DNA of 36,232 nucleotides, taken from assembly GCA_947625235.1 (NCBI GenBank), contig CANQNP010000011.1, positions 1 to 36,232 of the forward strand. Direction: 5' to 3'. Numbering within the stretch: position 1 is the first letter of the stretch; each line of letters starts with the position of its first letter. The translations under genes and the position numbers were made by a program. The notes beneath the pieces were generated by a model that searched no databases, was not told where the DNA came from, and worked only from the letters and a program-made list of their open reading frames with translations. This document shows, in pieces, positions 8,585 through 15,216 of the stretch. Source of the DNA: an uncultured Atopobiaceae bacterium. GTDB taxonomy: Bacteria > Actinomycetota > Coriobacteriia > Coriobacteriales > Atopobiaceae.

Positions 8585-10035
8585 CGCTTCCCCACCGCCG
8601 CCTCGCTGAATCGCTCGAGTCCGAGGGCCCGAGAGGCCTTCACGAGCACCACGTCGCCGCGCTCGAGCCTCCCTATCACGAGCTCCGCCGCCTCGAGGGC
8701 GTCCTTGGCTCGCAGGACCCGCTCGTGGCCGAGCCCCATGATGGAGGCCGCCTCGGCCATCGTGTCCGCGTCCTCGGCTCCCACGAAGCACACGAGGTCG
8801 GGCTTCACGGCGGCCACGTAGGCCCCCATGAGGCCGTGGAGGTGCGCGGCCTCGCTCCCCAGCTCGCCCACCGTGCCGATCACGGCCACGCGCCTGCCCG
8901 GCGCCTCGTAGCCGGCGAGGGTGTCGAGCGCGCAGGCGAGCGAGGAGGGGCTCGCGTTGTAGGTGTCGTCGATCACGGTCCAGCCGCCCGGGGCGCTGAT
9001 CGCCCGCGCGCGCATGTCAGCCGAGCACACGCGGCCGATGCGCTCGGCGGCGAGCGCAAGGGGCACGCCCGCCACGCGCGCCACCGCGAGCGCGTAGAGC
9101 GCATCGATGACGGCCTGCGCACCGGTGAGCGCGAGCGCCACGCGGGCTTTCTCGTCTCCCGCGACTACCGTGAAGCGCGCCCTGCCTTGAGGGTCGAGCG
9201 CGATGTCCTCGGCGCGAAGGGCGTCGGATTGGCCCTCCCCCACCTCGACCACCTCGAGGCCCGAGGGCCGGGCATAGCGCTCCTCGAGGTAGGAGGTGAA
9301 GTCGTCGGCCGAGCCGAGCACGAGCGCGGGCGCGACGCCGGGCGCCACCGGCGCGGGCTCGGATGCGGCGAGCGCGCCGATGAGCTCGGCCTTCGCATCG
9401 GCGATCGCCTCGCGTGAGCCGAGGTAGCCGATGTGGCTCGTGCCGATGTTCGTGATCACGCCCACGCGCGGGCGCGCGCACCCGGCGATGCGCGCGATCT
9501 CGCCGGGATGGTTCATCCCCATCTCGCACACGAGGACCTGCGTCTCCTCGGGCGCGGAGAGGATCGTGAGCGGCACGCCGATCACGGAATTCAGGTTTCC
9601 CTTGTTCGCATGCGCCACGAAGCTTCCCTCGAGCGCCGCGAGGGTGAGGTCCTTCGTGGTGGTCTTGCCCACCGACCCGGTGATGCCCACGCAGAGCCAG
9701 CCGTGTCGCGCGCGCCACTCGCCCGCGAGCGCGAGGAGGAAGGCCGTGGGATCGTCGCCGTCCGCGCGAAGGACGCACGCGCCCCGCGCGGCCGCGAGGT
9801 CGAGCAGCTCCTGGGTGGGCTCGCCCGAGAGCACGACCGCGGCGGCGCCGCGCTCGATGGCGCCTTCCGCGAAGGCGTTGCCGTCCACGCGCTCGCCCTT
9901 GAAGGCCACGTAGGTGCCCCCGGGCTCCACCTCGCGCGAATCGGTGGCCACGCCACGGATGGGCTGGGCGGCGTCGCCAAGGAGGAGTGCGGCCCGCGTG
10001 ATCTCGGCCACTTCTTCAGCGGCAAGCTCGAACAT
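8581..10035 (-). CDS. murF: UDP-MurNAc-tripeptide--D-Ala-D-Ala ligase MurF
   Basis: Cytoplasmic Mur ligase that completes the pentapeptide by adding D-Ala-D-Ala. The length is 484 aa. The ATP loop is GITGSVGKTTTKDL, followed by KGNLNSVIGVPLTI, CEMGMNHPGEI and NIGTSHIGYLGSREAIADAK. The C-terminal domain carries DDTYNASPSS. The ftsI stop and murF start are interlaced in the sequence GTGATG. The ATG at 10035 sits about 6-7 nt from AGGGGAG and is preferred; the GTG at 10038 would add one residue. It directly follows ftsI, with murE, which normally lies between them, missing. Confidence 0.97.
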   Translation of the reverse strand: MFELAAEEVAEITRAALLLGDAAQPIRGVATDSREVEPGGTYVAFKGERVDGNAFAEGAIERGAAAVVLSGEPTQELLDLAAARGACVLRADGDDPTAFLLALAGEWRARHGWLCVGITGSVGKTTTKDLTLAALEGSFVAHANKGNLNSVIGVPLTILSAPEETQVLVCEMGMNHPGEIARIAGCARPRVGVITNIGTSHIGYLGSREAIADAKAELIGALAASEPAPVAPGVAPALVLGSADDFTSYLEERYARPSGLEVVEVGEGQSDALRAEDIALDPQGRARFTVVAGDEKARVALALTGAQAVIDALYALAVARVAGVPLALAAERIGRVCSADMRARAISAPGGWTVIDDTYNASPSSLACALDTLAGYEAPGRRVAVIGTVGELGSEAAHLHGLMGAYVAAVKPDLVCFVGAEDADTMAEAASIMGLGHERVLRAKDALEAAELVIGRLERGDVVLVKASRALGLERFSEAAVGKR

Positions 10036-12002
10036 CACCCACTCCCCTCATCCGAGTACTCGTCAGCATCGTCGCCCGGGCCCTCGTCGAAGGCGCCATC
10101 GGCGTCCTCGTCGTAGTCGCCCGTCGCGTCGCCGTCGGCTCCGTCGATCTCGTCCGCCTCGCCGTCCGCGTAGGCGTCCGCGTCCACGGCGTAGTCGTCG
10201 ACGTTCACCACCTGGGAGGTCGTCTCGTAGGTGACCTCGTCCGGGCGATCGGGCGTGAGGGCGAGGTCGCGCGTGGCGCGCTGCATGAGGTTCGCGAAGA
10301 TGGGTGCGCAGGAATCCCCGCCGTGCAGAAGCCCGCCGTCCACCCCCACGTAGCACACGACCTCGGCGTTCGGAATGCCCGCGAAGCCCACGAAGGACGA
10401 GAACACCTCGTCTTTGAGGTAGCCGCCGTGCTCGGTGTCCGCCTTCTGCGCCGTGCCCGTCTTCCCGCCGATGGAGAAGCCCGGAACGCGCGCGGCGGTG
10501 GCGGTGCCCCCGTCGACGACGCTTCGCATCATCTGCGCGACCGCGGTCGCGGTGCGGGGCGTGACGGCGCGCGCGCCCTGCGGCCACGCCACGCGCTCGC
10601 TTCCCCTCTGGACGAGGAAGTGCGGCGTCACGAGCACGCCGTGGTTGCCGATCGCGGCGACGGCGCGAAGCACCTGGATGGGCGGCACCGAGTAGGCCTG
10701 GCCGAAGGACATCGAGTTCAGCGTCGTGGAGTCCCAGTCTGAGACCGCGCGCACGATGCCCGAGGTCTCCCCGGGGAAGTCGATGCCCGTGGGCGAGCCG
10801 ATGCCGAAGGCGGCGAGGCCGCTCGAGAGCCCCTCGGCGCCGATGGCCTGGCCCTCCGTCATGGCGCCCACGTTCGAGGAGCGCCTGAGGATCTCGTTCG
10901 GATCCATCGACATCGAGTACTCGCGGCCGTCGTCGTCGGAGACGAAGTCGTCGCCCGAGGCGAGGCGGGGCGGCACGTCCCACACGGTGTCGGTGCCGAA
11001 GGCGCCCGTCTCGAGGCCGATGGCGCAGGTGAGCACCTTCGACACCGAGCCCGGCTCGTAGGAGAGCGCGATCATCTGCGGAGTCGTGGCCTCGGGCGTC
11101 GCCTTCGAGGCGTCGCCCGCGGGCATGAGCGGCGACCAGCACATCGCGAGGATCTCGCCGGAATCGGGATCCATGATGCAGGCCATGGCGCCCTTGGCGC
11201 CGTAGCGCTCGGGAGCCTCGGCCACGGCCTCCTCGGCGGCCTTCTGCACCTCGATGTCGAGGGAGATCACGATGTCCTGCCCGTCGACGGCGGGGGTCTC
11301 GGTGTAGGCGCCGCCCGCCACGGGGGTGCCGCCGTTGCCCACCTCCATCGCGCGGTAGCCATCCGTGCCGCTGAGGACGTCGTCGTAGTAGTACTCGAGG
11401 CCCGTGATGCCGTGGCCGTCATCGCCCACGAGCCCGAGCACCTGGCCCGCCACCTCGCCGAAGGGGTACGTGCGGCGCACGTCGGGAAGCTCGTAGATGC
11501 CGCCTTGCTCGGCCTTCTTGAGATCGGCGAGGATCTTCTCGGCGGTCTGCGTATCCACGCGACGCGCCACGTAGGAAAACGTGGTCTCGGCGGAGAGGCT
11601 CTCGTGGTAGTCGCTCGGCTGACCGCCGAGGTAGGCGGCGAGGACGTGGGCCACCTGGGCCTCGTTCTCGATCTCCATGGGATTGCAGTAGAGGGTCGAG
11701 CACTGCTCGCTCGCGGCGAGCACGTTGCCGTTGCGATCGTAGATCGTGCCGCGCCTGGCCGAGAGCGTCACCTGATTCGTCGCGCGCTCGGCCGCCATGC
11801 TCGAGAGCTCGCCCGCCTGCACCACCTGCAGCATCACGAGGCGGACGGCGAGGATGCCCACGAGCACGAGGGCGACCTTCGCGAGGAAGGCGACGCCGCG
11901 CGAGAGCTCCCCATCCCGGACTTCGTCGAAGGAGGAGCGCTTCGCGCGATTGGCACGCGTGCCGCGCGTGGCATGTGGGCGCGTGGGAGGGCGGCGAGCC
12001 AC
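10035..12002 (-). CDS. ftsI: Septal penicillin-binding protein FtsI (PBP2/PBP3 class B transpeptidase)
   Basis: Membrane-anchored DD-transpeptidase that cross-links septal peptidoglycan as partner of FtsW. The 655-aa protein has a basic cytoplasmic N-terminus (1-33), one membrane helix (about 35-60), and a dimerisation domain beginning TLSARRGTIYDRNGNVLA near residue 79. The transpeptidase domain has catalytic S319xxK322 in EPGSVSK, SSN at 375-377 and KTGT at 514-517. No PASTA domain follows. Instead there is an unusual tail of about 60 residues after residue 600, made almost entirely of Asp, Glu, Gly, Ala and Tyr, outside the membrane. The start is a GTG at 12002, 7 nt after the ftsL stop. 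Confidence 0.96.
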   Translation of the reverse strand: MARRPPTRPHATRGTRANRAKRSSFDEVRDGELSRGVAFLAKVALVLVGILAVRLVMLQVVQAGELSSMAAERATNQVTLSARRGTIYDRNGNVLAASEQCSTLYCNPMEIENEAQVAHVLAAYLGGQPSDYHESLSAETTFSYVARRVDTQTAEKILADLKKAEQGGIYELPDVRRTYPFGEVAGQVLGLVGDDGHGITGLEYYYDDVLSGTDGYRAMEVGNGGTPVAGGAYTETPAVDGQDIVISLDIEVQKAAEEAVAEAPERYGAKGAMACIMDPDSGEILAMCWSPLMPAGDASKATPEATTPQMIALSYEPGSVSKVLTCAIGLETGAFGTDTVWDVPPRLASGDDFVSDDDGREYSMSMDPNEILRRSSNVGAMTEGQAIGAEGLSSGLAAFGIGSPTGIDFPGETSGIVRAVSDWDSTTLNSMSFGQAYSVPPIQVLRAVAAIGNHGVLVTPHFLVQRGSERVAWPQGARAVTPRTATAVAQMMRSVVDGGTATAARVPGFSIGGKTGTAQKADTEHGGYLKDEVFSSFVGFAGIPNAEVVCYVGVDGGLLHGGDSCAPIFANLMQRATRDLALTPDRPDEVTYETTSQVVNVDDYAVDADAYADGEADEIDGADGDATGDYDEDADGAFDEGPGDDADEYSDEGSG

Positions 12003-12009
12003 CGTACGC

Positions 12010-12426
12010 CTAGCCTTCCTCGGGCCCCGCGAGCGCGGCTCCGGTGCCCACGTAGACCATGCCGAGGTTTTGCGTGGCGATGCGCTCGATGCGCTCGAAG
12101 GAGGAGAGCGTGCTGCTCTCCACCGCGAGGGATTGCACCTGCTCCCTCGCCTCGGCCACGTCCGCTTGGAGCTGGGCGTTCTCGGAGAGGGCCTCCACGC
12201 AGCTCACGGTGAGCTGGACGCGCGCGATCGCGAGGCCAGAGAACACGACGAGCGCGACGAGGAAGCCGAGGAAGGCGCGCTTCCACGACGGGTCGAGGGC
12301 GCCGCGCGCCTCGCGATCGTAGCCCTCGCCCTCTATGAGCTCGAAGGACGGCCGTGGCAGGGCCTCGGGTGCCCCTTGGGCCGCGTACGCGCGATCCTCG
12401 GCGAGGGCGTGCCCCTGAGCTGCCAT
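12010..12426 (-). CDS. ftsL: FtsL-like cell division protein
   Basis: Small bitopic divisome protein expected to form a coiled-coil complex with FtsQ and an FtsB/DivIC homologue. At 138 aa it has a cytoplasmic N-terminus of about 48 residues, one membrane helix (FLGFLVALVVFSGLAIAR, about 52-70), then a heptad-like segment (ENAQLQADVAEAREQVQ) and the region SFERIERIATQNLGMVY, which resembles the FtsL C-terminal motif. The start is the ATG at 12426, with AAGGAGG 4 nt upstream; a longer frame overlapping rsmH has no support. Sequence similarity in this family is low, so the call relies on topology, size and the slot between rsmH and ftsI. A perfect hairpin lies just upstream of its ribosome site. 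Confidence 0.85.
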   Translation of the reverse strand: MAAQGHALAEDRAYAAQGAPEALPRPSFELIEGEGYDREARGALDPSWKRAFLGFLVALVVFSGLAIARVQLTVSCVEALSENAQLQADVAEAREQVQSLAVESSTLSSFERIERIATQNLGMVYVGTGAALAGPEEG

Positions 12427-12443
12427 AGATCCTCCTTGGTAGC

Positions 12444-12471
12444 CTTCGAGCCCCCAGGCGGGGGCTCGAAG
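12444..12471 (-). promoter_or_regulatory. Perfect 12-bp hairpin just upstream of the ftsL ribosome-binding site
   Basis: CTTCGAGCCCCC and GGGGGCTCGAAG are perfect reverse complements separated by 4 nt. On the mRNA the stem ends a few nucleotides before the AAGGAGG of ftsL. No U-tract follows. It may protect or terminate mRNA at the rsmH-ftsL junction, or control access of ribosomes to ftsL. The structure is certain from sequence; its function is inferred. Confidence 0.65.
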
Positions 12472-12487
12472 CGTGGTGCGGTGGTGG

Positions 12488-12529
12488 TGCGTTTGAGCTG
12501 CGTTGTCGTGCGTTTGTGCTGCGTGTGCC
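12488..12529 (-). repeat. Imperfect 21-nt direct repeat in the rsmH-ftsL gap
   Basis: Two 21-nt units, 12488-12508 and 12509-12529, abut each other. Their first 16 bases differ at one position; the last five diverge. They lie in the 139-nt non-coding gap between rsmH and ftsL, between two hairpins. No promoter match is obvious in them. Confidence 0.5.
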
Positions 12530-12547
12530 CGCGGGCGAGCCCGCGGG
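12528..12547 (-). promoter_or_regulatory. Second hairpin in the rsmH-ftsL gap
   Basis: CCCGCGGG is repeated after a 4-nt spacer; since the octamer is its own reverse complement, the two copies form an 8-bp stem with a 4-nt loop. It lies 18 nt after the rsmH stop codon. Lacking a U-run, it is at best a U-less terminator or RNA-stability element. Confidence 0.45.
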
Positions 12548-12565
12548 TGGTTCCCTGCTTTGCCG

Positions 12566-13522
12566 CTACGCGATCGCTCGCTTGCGGGCGGCCCTGAGCT
12601 TGGCGCTCCGAGCCCTTGGATTGGCCTCCACCTCCGCGTCGCGCGGGGTGAGGGGCCTCGGCGTGAGCACATCCACTATCGGCACGTTCCCGCATACGCA
12701 CACGCCCAGCTCGGGAGGGCAGGTGCACCCCTTCGCGAGCTCCTGGAACGCGTGCTTCACGATGCGATCCTCGAGGGAGTGGTAGGAGATCACCGCGATG
12801 GTCCCGCCGGGCAGAAGCCAGCGAAGCGCGGCGTCGAGGCCCTTCTCGAGCGCCTCGAGCTCCCCATTCACCTCGATGCGAAGGGCCTGGAAGGTCTTGC
12901 GCGCGGGATGGCGCTTGGCGCGCTCCCTCGCGGGATAGGCCGCGCGCACGAGATCGGCGAGCTCGGTCGTCGTCTCGATGGGCGCCTTCTCGCGCGCGCG
13001 CACGATGGCGGCGGCGATGGCCCTCGCGTGGCGCTCCTCGCCATAGGCGCCAAGGATCCGGACGAGGTCGGGCTGCGAATAGGTGTTGATGACCTCAGCT
13101 GCGGTTTTGGTGTGGTTGTCCGGATCCATGCGCATATCCAGAGGGGCCTCCCGCTTATAGGAGAACCCACGCTCTGCCTCGTCGAGCTCGTGCGAGGAGA
13201 CGCCGAGGTCGAGGAGTACGGCGTCTACGCCCGCGACGCTCGCGTCGAGCAAGATGCGGTCGAGATCGGCGAACGAGCCGTGCACAAGGAGCCGGGGCAC
13301 CTCGCAAGCGGCGGCTTCGAGCGCGATCTCGGAGGCGGCGAGGGCCGCCGGATCGTGGTCGATGCCGATGAGGAGGCCGTCTTCGCCGAGCGCGGGCGCA
13401 AGCGCGCTCGCGTGGCCGGCGCCCCCGAGGGTGCCGTCGACCAAGACCTGGCCGCGTGCGGGCGAGAGGAGCTCGCCCACCTCATCGAGCAAGACCGGTA
13501 CGTGCCGATATGCGGATGTCAA
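12566..13522 (-). CDS. rsmH: 16S rRNA (cytosine1402-N4)-methyltransferase RsmH (MraW)
   Basis: SAM-dependent enzyme that methylates N4 of C1402 in the 16S rRNA decoding centre. The 318-aa protein opens with the family hallmark HVPVLLDEV, followed by the SAM-binding motif VDGTLGGAGHA, GIDHDPAAL, LLDLGVSSHELDEAERGFSY and DMRMD, and late motifs FQALRIEVNGEL and SYHSLEDRIVK. HVPVLL must be included, and the only suitable upstream initiator is a TTG at 13522 with GAGGG about 7 nt upstream, so this gene appears to use a TTG start. It begins 17 nt after the mraZ stop, in the usual order mraZ-rsmH-ftsL. Confidence 0.96.
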   Translation of the reverse strand: MTSAYRHVPVLLDEVGELLSPARGQVLVDGTLGGAGHASALAPALGEDGLLIGIDHDPAALAASEIALEAAACEVPRLLVHGSFADLDRILLDASVAGVDAVLLDLGVSSHELDEAERGFSYKREAPLDMRMDPDNHTKTAAEVINTYSQPDLVRILGAYGEERHARAIAAAIVRAREKAPIETTTELADLVRAAYPARERAKRHPARKTFQALRIEVNGELEALEKGLDAALRWLLPGGTIAVISYHSLEDRIVKHAFQELAKGCTCPPELGVCVCGNVPIVDVLTPRPLTPRDAEVEANPRARSAKLRAARKRAIA

Positions 13523-13539
13523 GGTTCGTCCCTCAGGGC

Positions 13540-13971
13540 CTAGGCGTCGTAGAGGAGCGACTGGAGCTTGGCTTGCGTCTCCTGCTCCAGGCGCTTCCAG
13601 CTCTCTTCGTTCCAGATCTCGAAGCGACGCTCGTTTCCCACCACGACCACCGGCTTGTTGGGCTCGATCCACGTGCGCGCCTCCTCGGGCACCTTGCCGA
13701 GGGATATGCGGCCCGCCGAATCGATGTCCACCTCCACGGTGCTCGCGTTGAGAAGACGGCGAAGGTCCTCTTGGGCGCGATTGCGGGGATTGAAATTCGA
13801 GCCGAAGCGCTCCTCCACGAAGCTCGCGTGTTCCGCGGGGGTGAACCCGTAGAGCGACTCGCCCATGGGAAGGAGGCAAACCTGGTCGTCGAACTCCCGG
13901 CGAAACTCCGCCGGGAGCTTGAGCCGGAGCTTCGAGTCCACGGAGTGGCGCTTGGTGCCCATGAGATGCAT
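13540..13971 (-). CDS. mraZ: Transcriptional regulator MraZ
   Basis: First gene of the dcw cluster and its DNA-binding regulator. Family members carry two SpoVT/AbrB-like halves and form rings that bind tandem TGGG-type repeats in front of mraZ. The 143-aa protein shows both halves: HSVDSKLRLKLPAEFR near residue 8 and VDIDSAGRISLGKVPEEAR in the second half. The start is the ATG at 13971 (MHLMGTKRHS), with GAGGAGG 6 nt upstream; an in-frame extension to 14109 would run through the promoter and is rejected. Tandem 10-nt repeats matching a MraZ box lie about 100 nt upstream, so autoregulation is likely. Confidence 0.96.
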   Translation of the reverse strand: MHLMGTKRHSVDSKLRLKLPAEFRREFDDQVCLLPMGESLYGFTPAEHASFVEERFGSNFNPRNRAQEDLRRLLNASTVEVDIDSAGRISLGKVPEEARTWIEPNKPVVVVGNERRFEIWNEESWKRLEQETQAKLQSLLYDA

Positions 13972-14046
13972 GGCGCCCCTCCTCGTCCCCGCAAGCCCTT
14001 CGTCGGCAATCAGGCTTCGTCGAGATTCCGGTCCCAACGCTTGCCC

Positions 14047-14075
14047 ATAGTAGGGGCTGAGGTGACATTTCGCAA
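14047..14075 (-). promoter_or_regulatory. Putative mraZ/dcw promoter
   Basis: On the minus strand TTGCGA (plus 14070-14075) is followed by a 17-nt spacer and TACTAT (14047-14052), a good housekeeping-sigma match. Transcription would start near 14040, giving a leader of about 70 nt before the mraZ ATG. The -35 element falls inside the third MraZ-type repeat. This is probably the main promoter for the cluster. Confidence 0.6.
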
Positions 14076-14098
14076 CACTTCGACCCACTTCTTCCCAC
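14069..14098 (-). promoter_or_regulatory. MraZ operator: three tandem 10-nt repeats
   Basis: Read on the minus strand the 30 bases are three consecutive decamers: GTGGGAAGAA, GTGGGTCGAA and GTGTTGCGAA. The exact 10-nt spacing and GTGGG core match known MraZ boxes. The third, degenerate copy overlaps the -35 hexamer of the promoter, so bound MraZ should hinder RNA polymerase. Spacing and bases are seen directly; binding by MraZ is inferred from the family. Confidence 0.7.
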
Positions 14099-14264
14099 CA
14101 AACCGTCAAACGGCTGGTTTTCCCACTTGTATGGAGTGCATTTCCGCTGGAAGAAGCAGGTGTTTCGAAGTGGGAGGCCCGCTTTTCGCGCAGAGCCTAC
14201 CACGGAACCTGCACCCGCAAAAGCCCTGCGAGAGGCCTGCGTTTCCACGTGGGGTTGAGGGGGC

Positions 14265-15197
14265 TTACGCGCCCGCGCGCGGGTGGCTCGTGTAGTACTC
14301 CTCCGCGAGGTGCGTGAGGTCGAGATGCGTGTAGCGCTGCGTGGTGGCGATGTCGGCATGGCCGAGGAGCTCCTGGACGCTCCTCAGGTCCGCACCGCCC
14401 TCGATGAGGTGCGTGGCGAAGGAATGCCGGAGCGTGTGCGGATGGAGCCCCTCGATGCCCACCATGCGCCCCGCGCGCTCGACGATCGCATGCACCGCCT
14501 GGCGCGTGAGCCTGCCGCCGCGCACGTTCAGGAAGAGCGCGCCGCTTGGCCGCCTCGCGCTCACGAGCTCGCCTCGCCAATGCGAGACGTAGTCCTCGAT
14601 GCGGCGTTTGAGGCTCGGGAGCACCGGCACCACGCGCTCCTTGTCCCCCTTGCCGCGCACGAGGACGAGGGTGCCCTCGTCGAAGAACGAGAGGACGTCG
14701 AGGCCGCAGAGCTCGGACACGCGAAGGCCGAGCTCGTAGAGGCACCAGATGATGGTGCGATCCCGCTGACCTTGGGCGGTCTTGGGCCAGGGCTGGTCGA
14801 GGAGGCGCTCGGCCTCGTCGATGGCGAGCACGTCCGGCAGGTACTGTGGACGCTTCATGGGCGCCATCCTCGCCGGCACCACCTCGTCCACGAGGCCCTC
14901 GGATGCGAGGAAGCGCTGGAAGCCCTTCACCGCCGACACGGCGCGATCGATGGAGGAGGGGGCGAGGCCGTCCGCGAGCAGGCACGCCGCGTGCTCCTCG
15001 AGGAGGCGAGGGGTGAGGCCGCCGGGCTCGCGCACTCCCCTCTCGGCGAGCCAGTCGAGGTAGCGCTTGAGATCGCGATCGTAGGCGGCGCAGGTGGCGC
15101 CCGCGCGCCCCGCCACGGCGAGCGCATCGAGGTAGGACTCGCGCGCCCGCTCAAGCGCAGTGTCCGGCCGGGGTTCGGCTTCGCGCCTCTTCGCCAC
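14265..15197 (-). CDS. Tyrosine recombinase of the XerC/XerD family
   Basis: Site-specific recombinase, likely acting at dif to resolve chromosome dimers. The 310-aa size is typical of XerC/XerD. It has an N-terminal SAM-like core-binding domain (about 15-105) and a catalytic domain with the complete set of active residues: R159 (GLRVSEL), K183 (RGKGDKERV), H254 and R257 (HPHTLRHSFATHL), H280 (LLGHADI) and nucleophile Y289 (TTQRYTHL). The start is a GTG at 15197, 19 nt after the pyrG stop with GGGAG 5 nt upstream. It precedes the mraZ promoter region. Nothing mobile surrounds it, so a chromosomal Xer role fits better than an integrase. XerC versus XerD cannot be settled here. Confidence 0.92.
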   Translation of the reverse strand: MAKRREAEPRPDTALERARESYLDALAVAGRAGATCAAYDRDLKRYLDWLAERGVREPGGLTPRLLEEHAACLLADGLAPSSIDRAVSAVKGFQRFLASEGLVDEVVPARMAPMKRPQYLPDVLAIDEAERLLDQPWPKTAQGQRDRTIIWCLYELGLRVSELCGLDVLSFFDEGTLVLVRGKGDKERVVPVLPSLKRRIEDYVSHWRGELVSARRPSGALFLNVRGGRLTRQAVHAIVERAGRMVGIEGLHPHTLRHSFATHLIEGGADLRSVQELLGHADIATTQRYTHLDLTHLAEEYYTSHPRAGA

Positions 15198-15216
15198 GCG
15201 CGCTCCCGAAGCGGGC

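Noticed and set aside
14245..14252. CCACGTGG palindrome after the Xer gene
   Set aside because: An 8-bp palindrome is expected by chance in DNA of this GC content and nothing near it supports a role.
12566..14359. N-terminally extended rsmH of about 600 codons
   Set aside because: The extension runs through mraZ and the promoter region in another frame and shows no homology; RsmH proper begins at the HVPVLL motif.
14265..15197. Phage or island integrase with attachment sites
   Set aside because: No tRNA gene, direct-repeat boundary or phage gene is nearby; size and context between pyrG and mraZ fit a chromosomal Xer recombinase.
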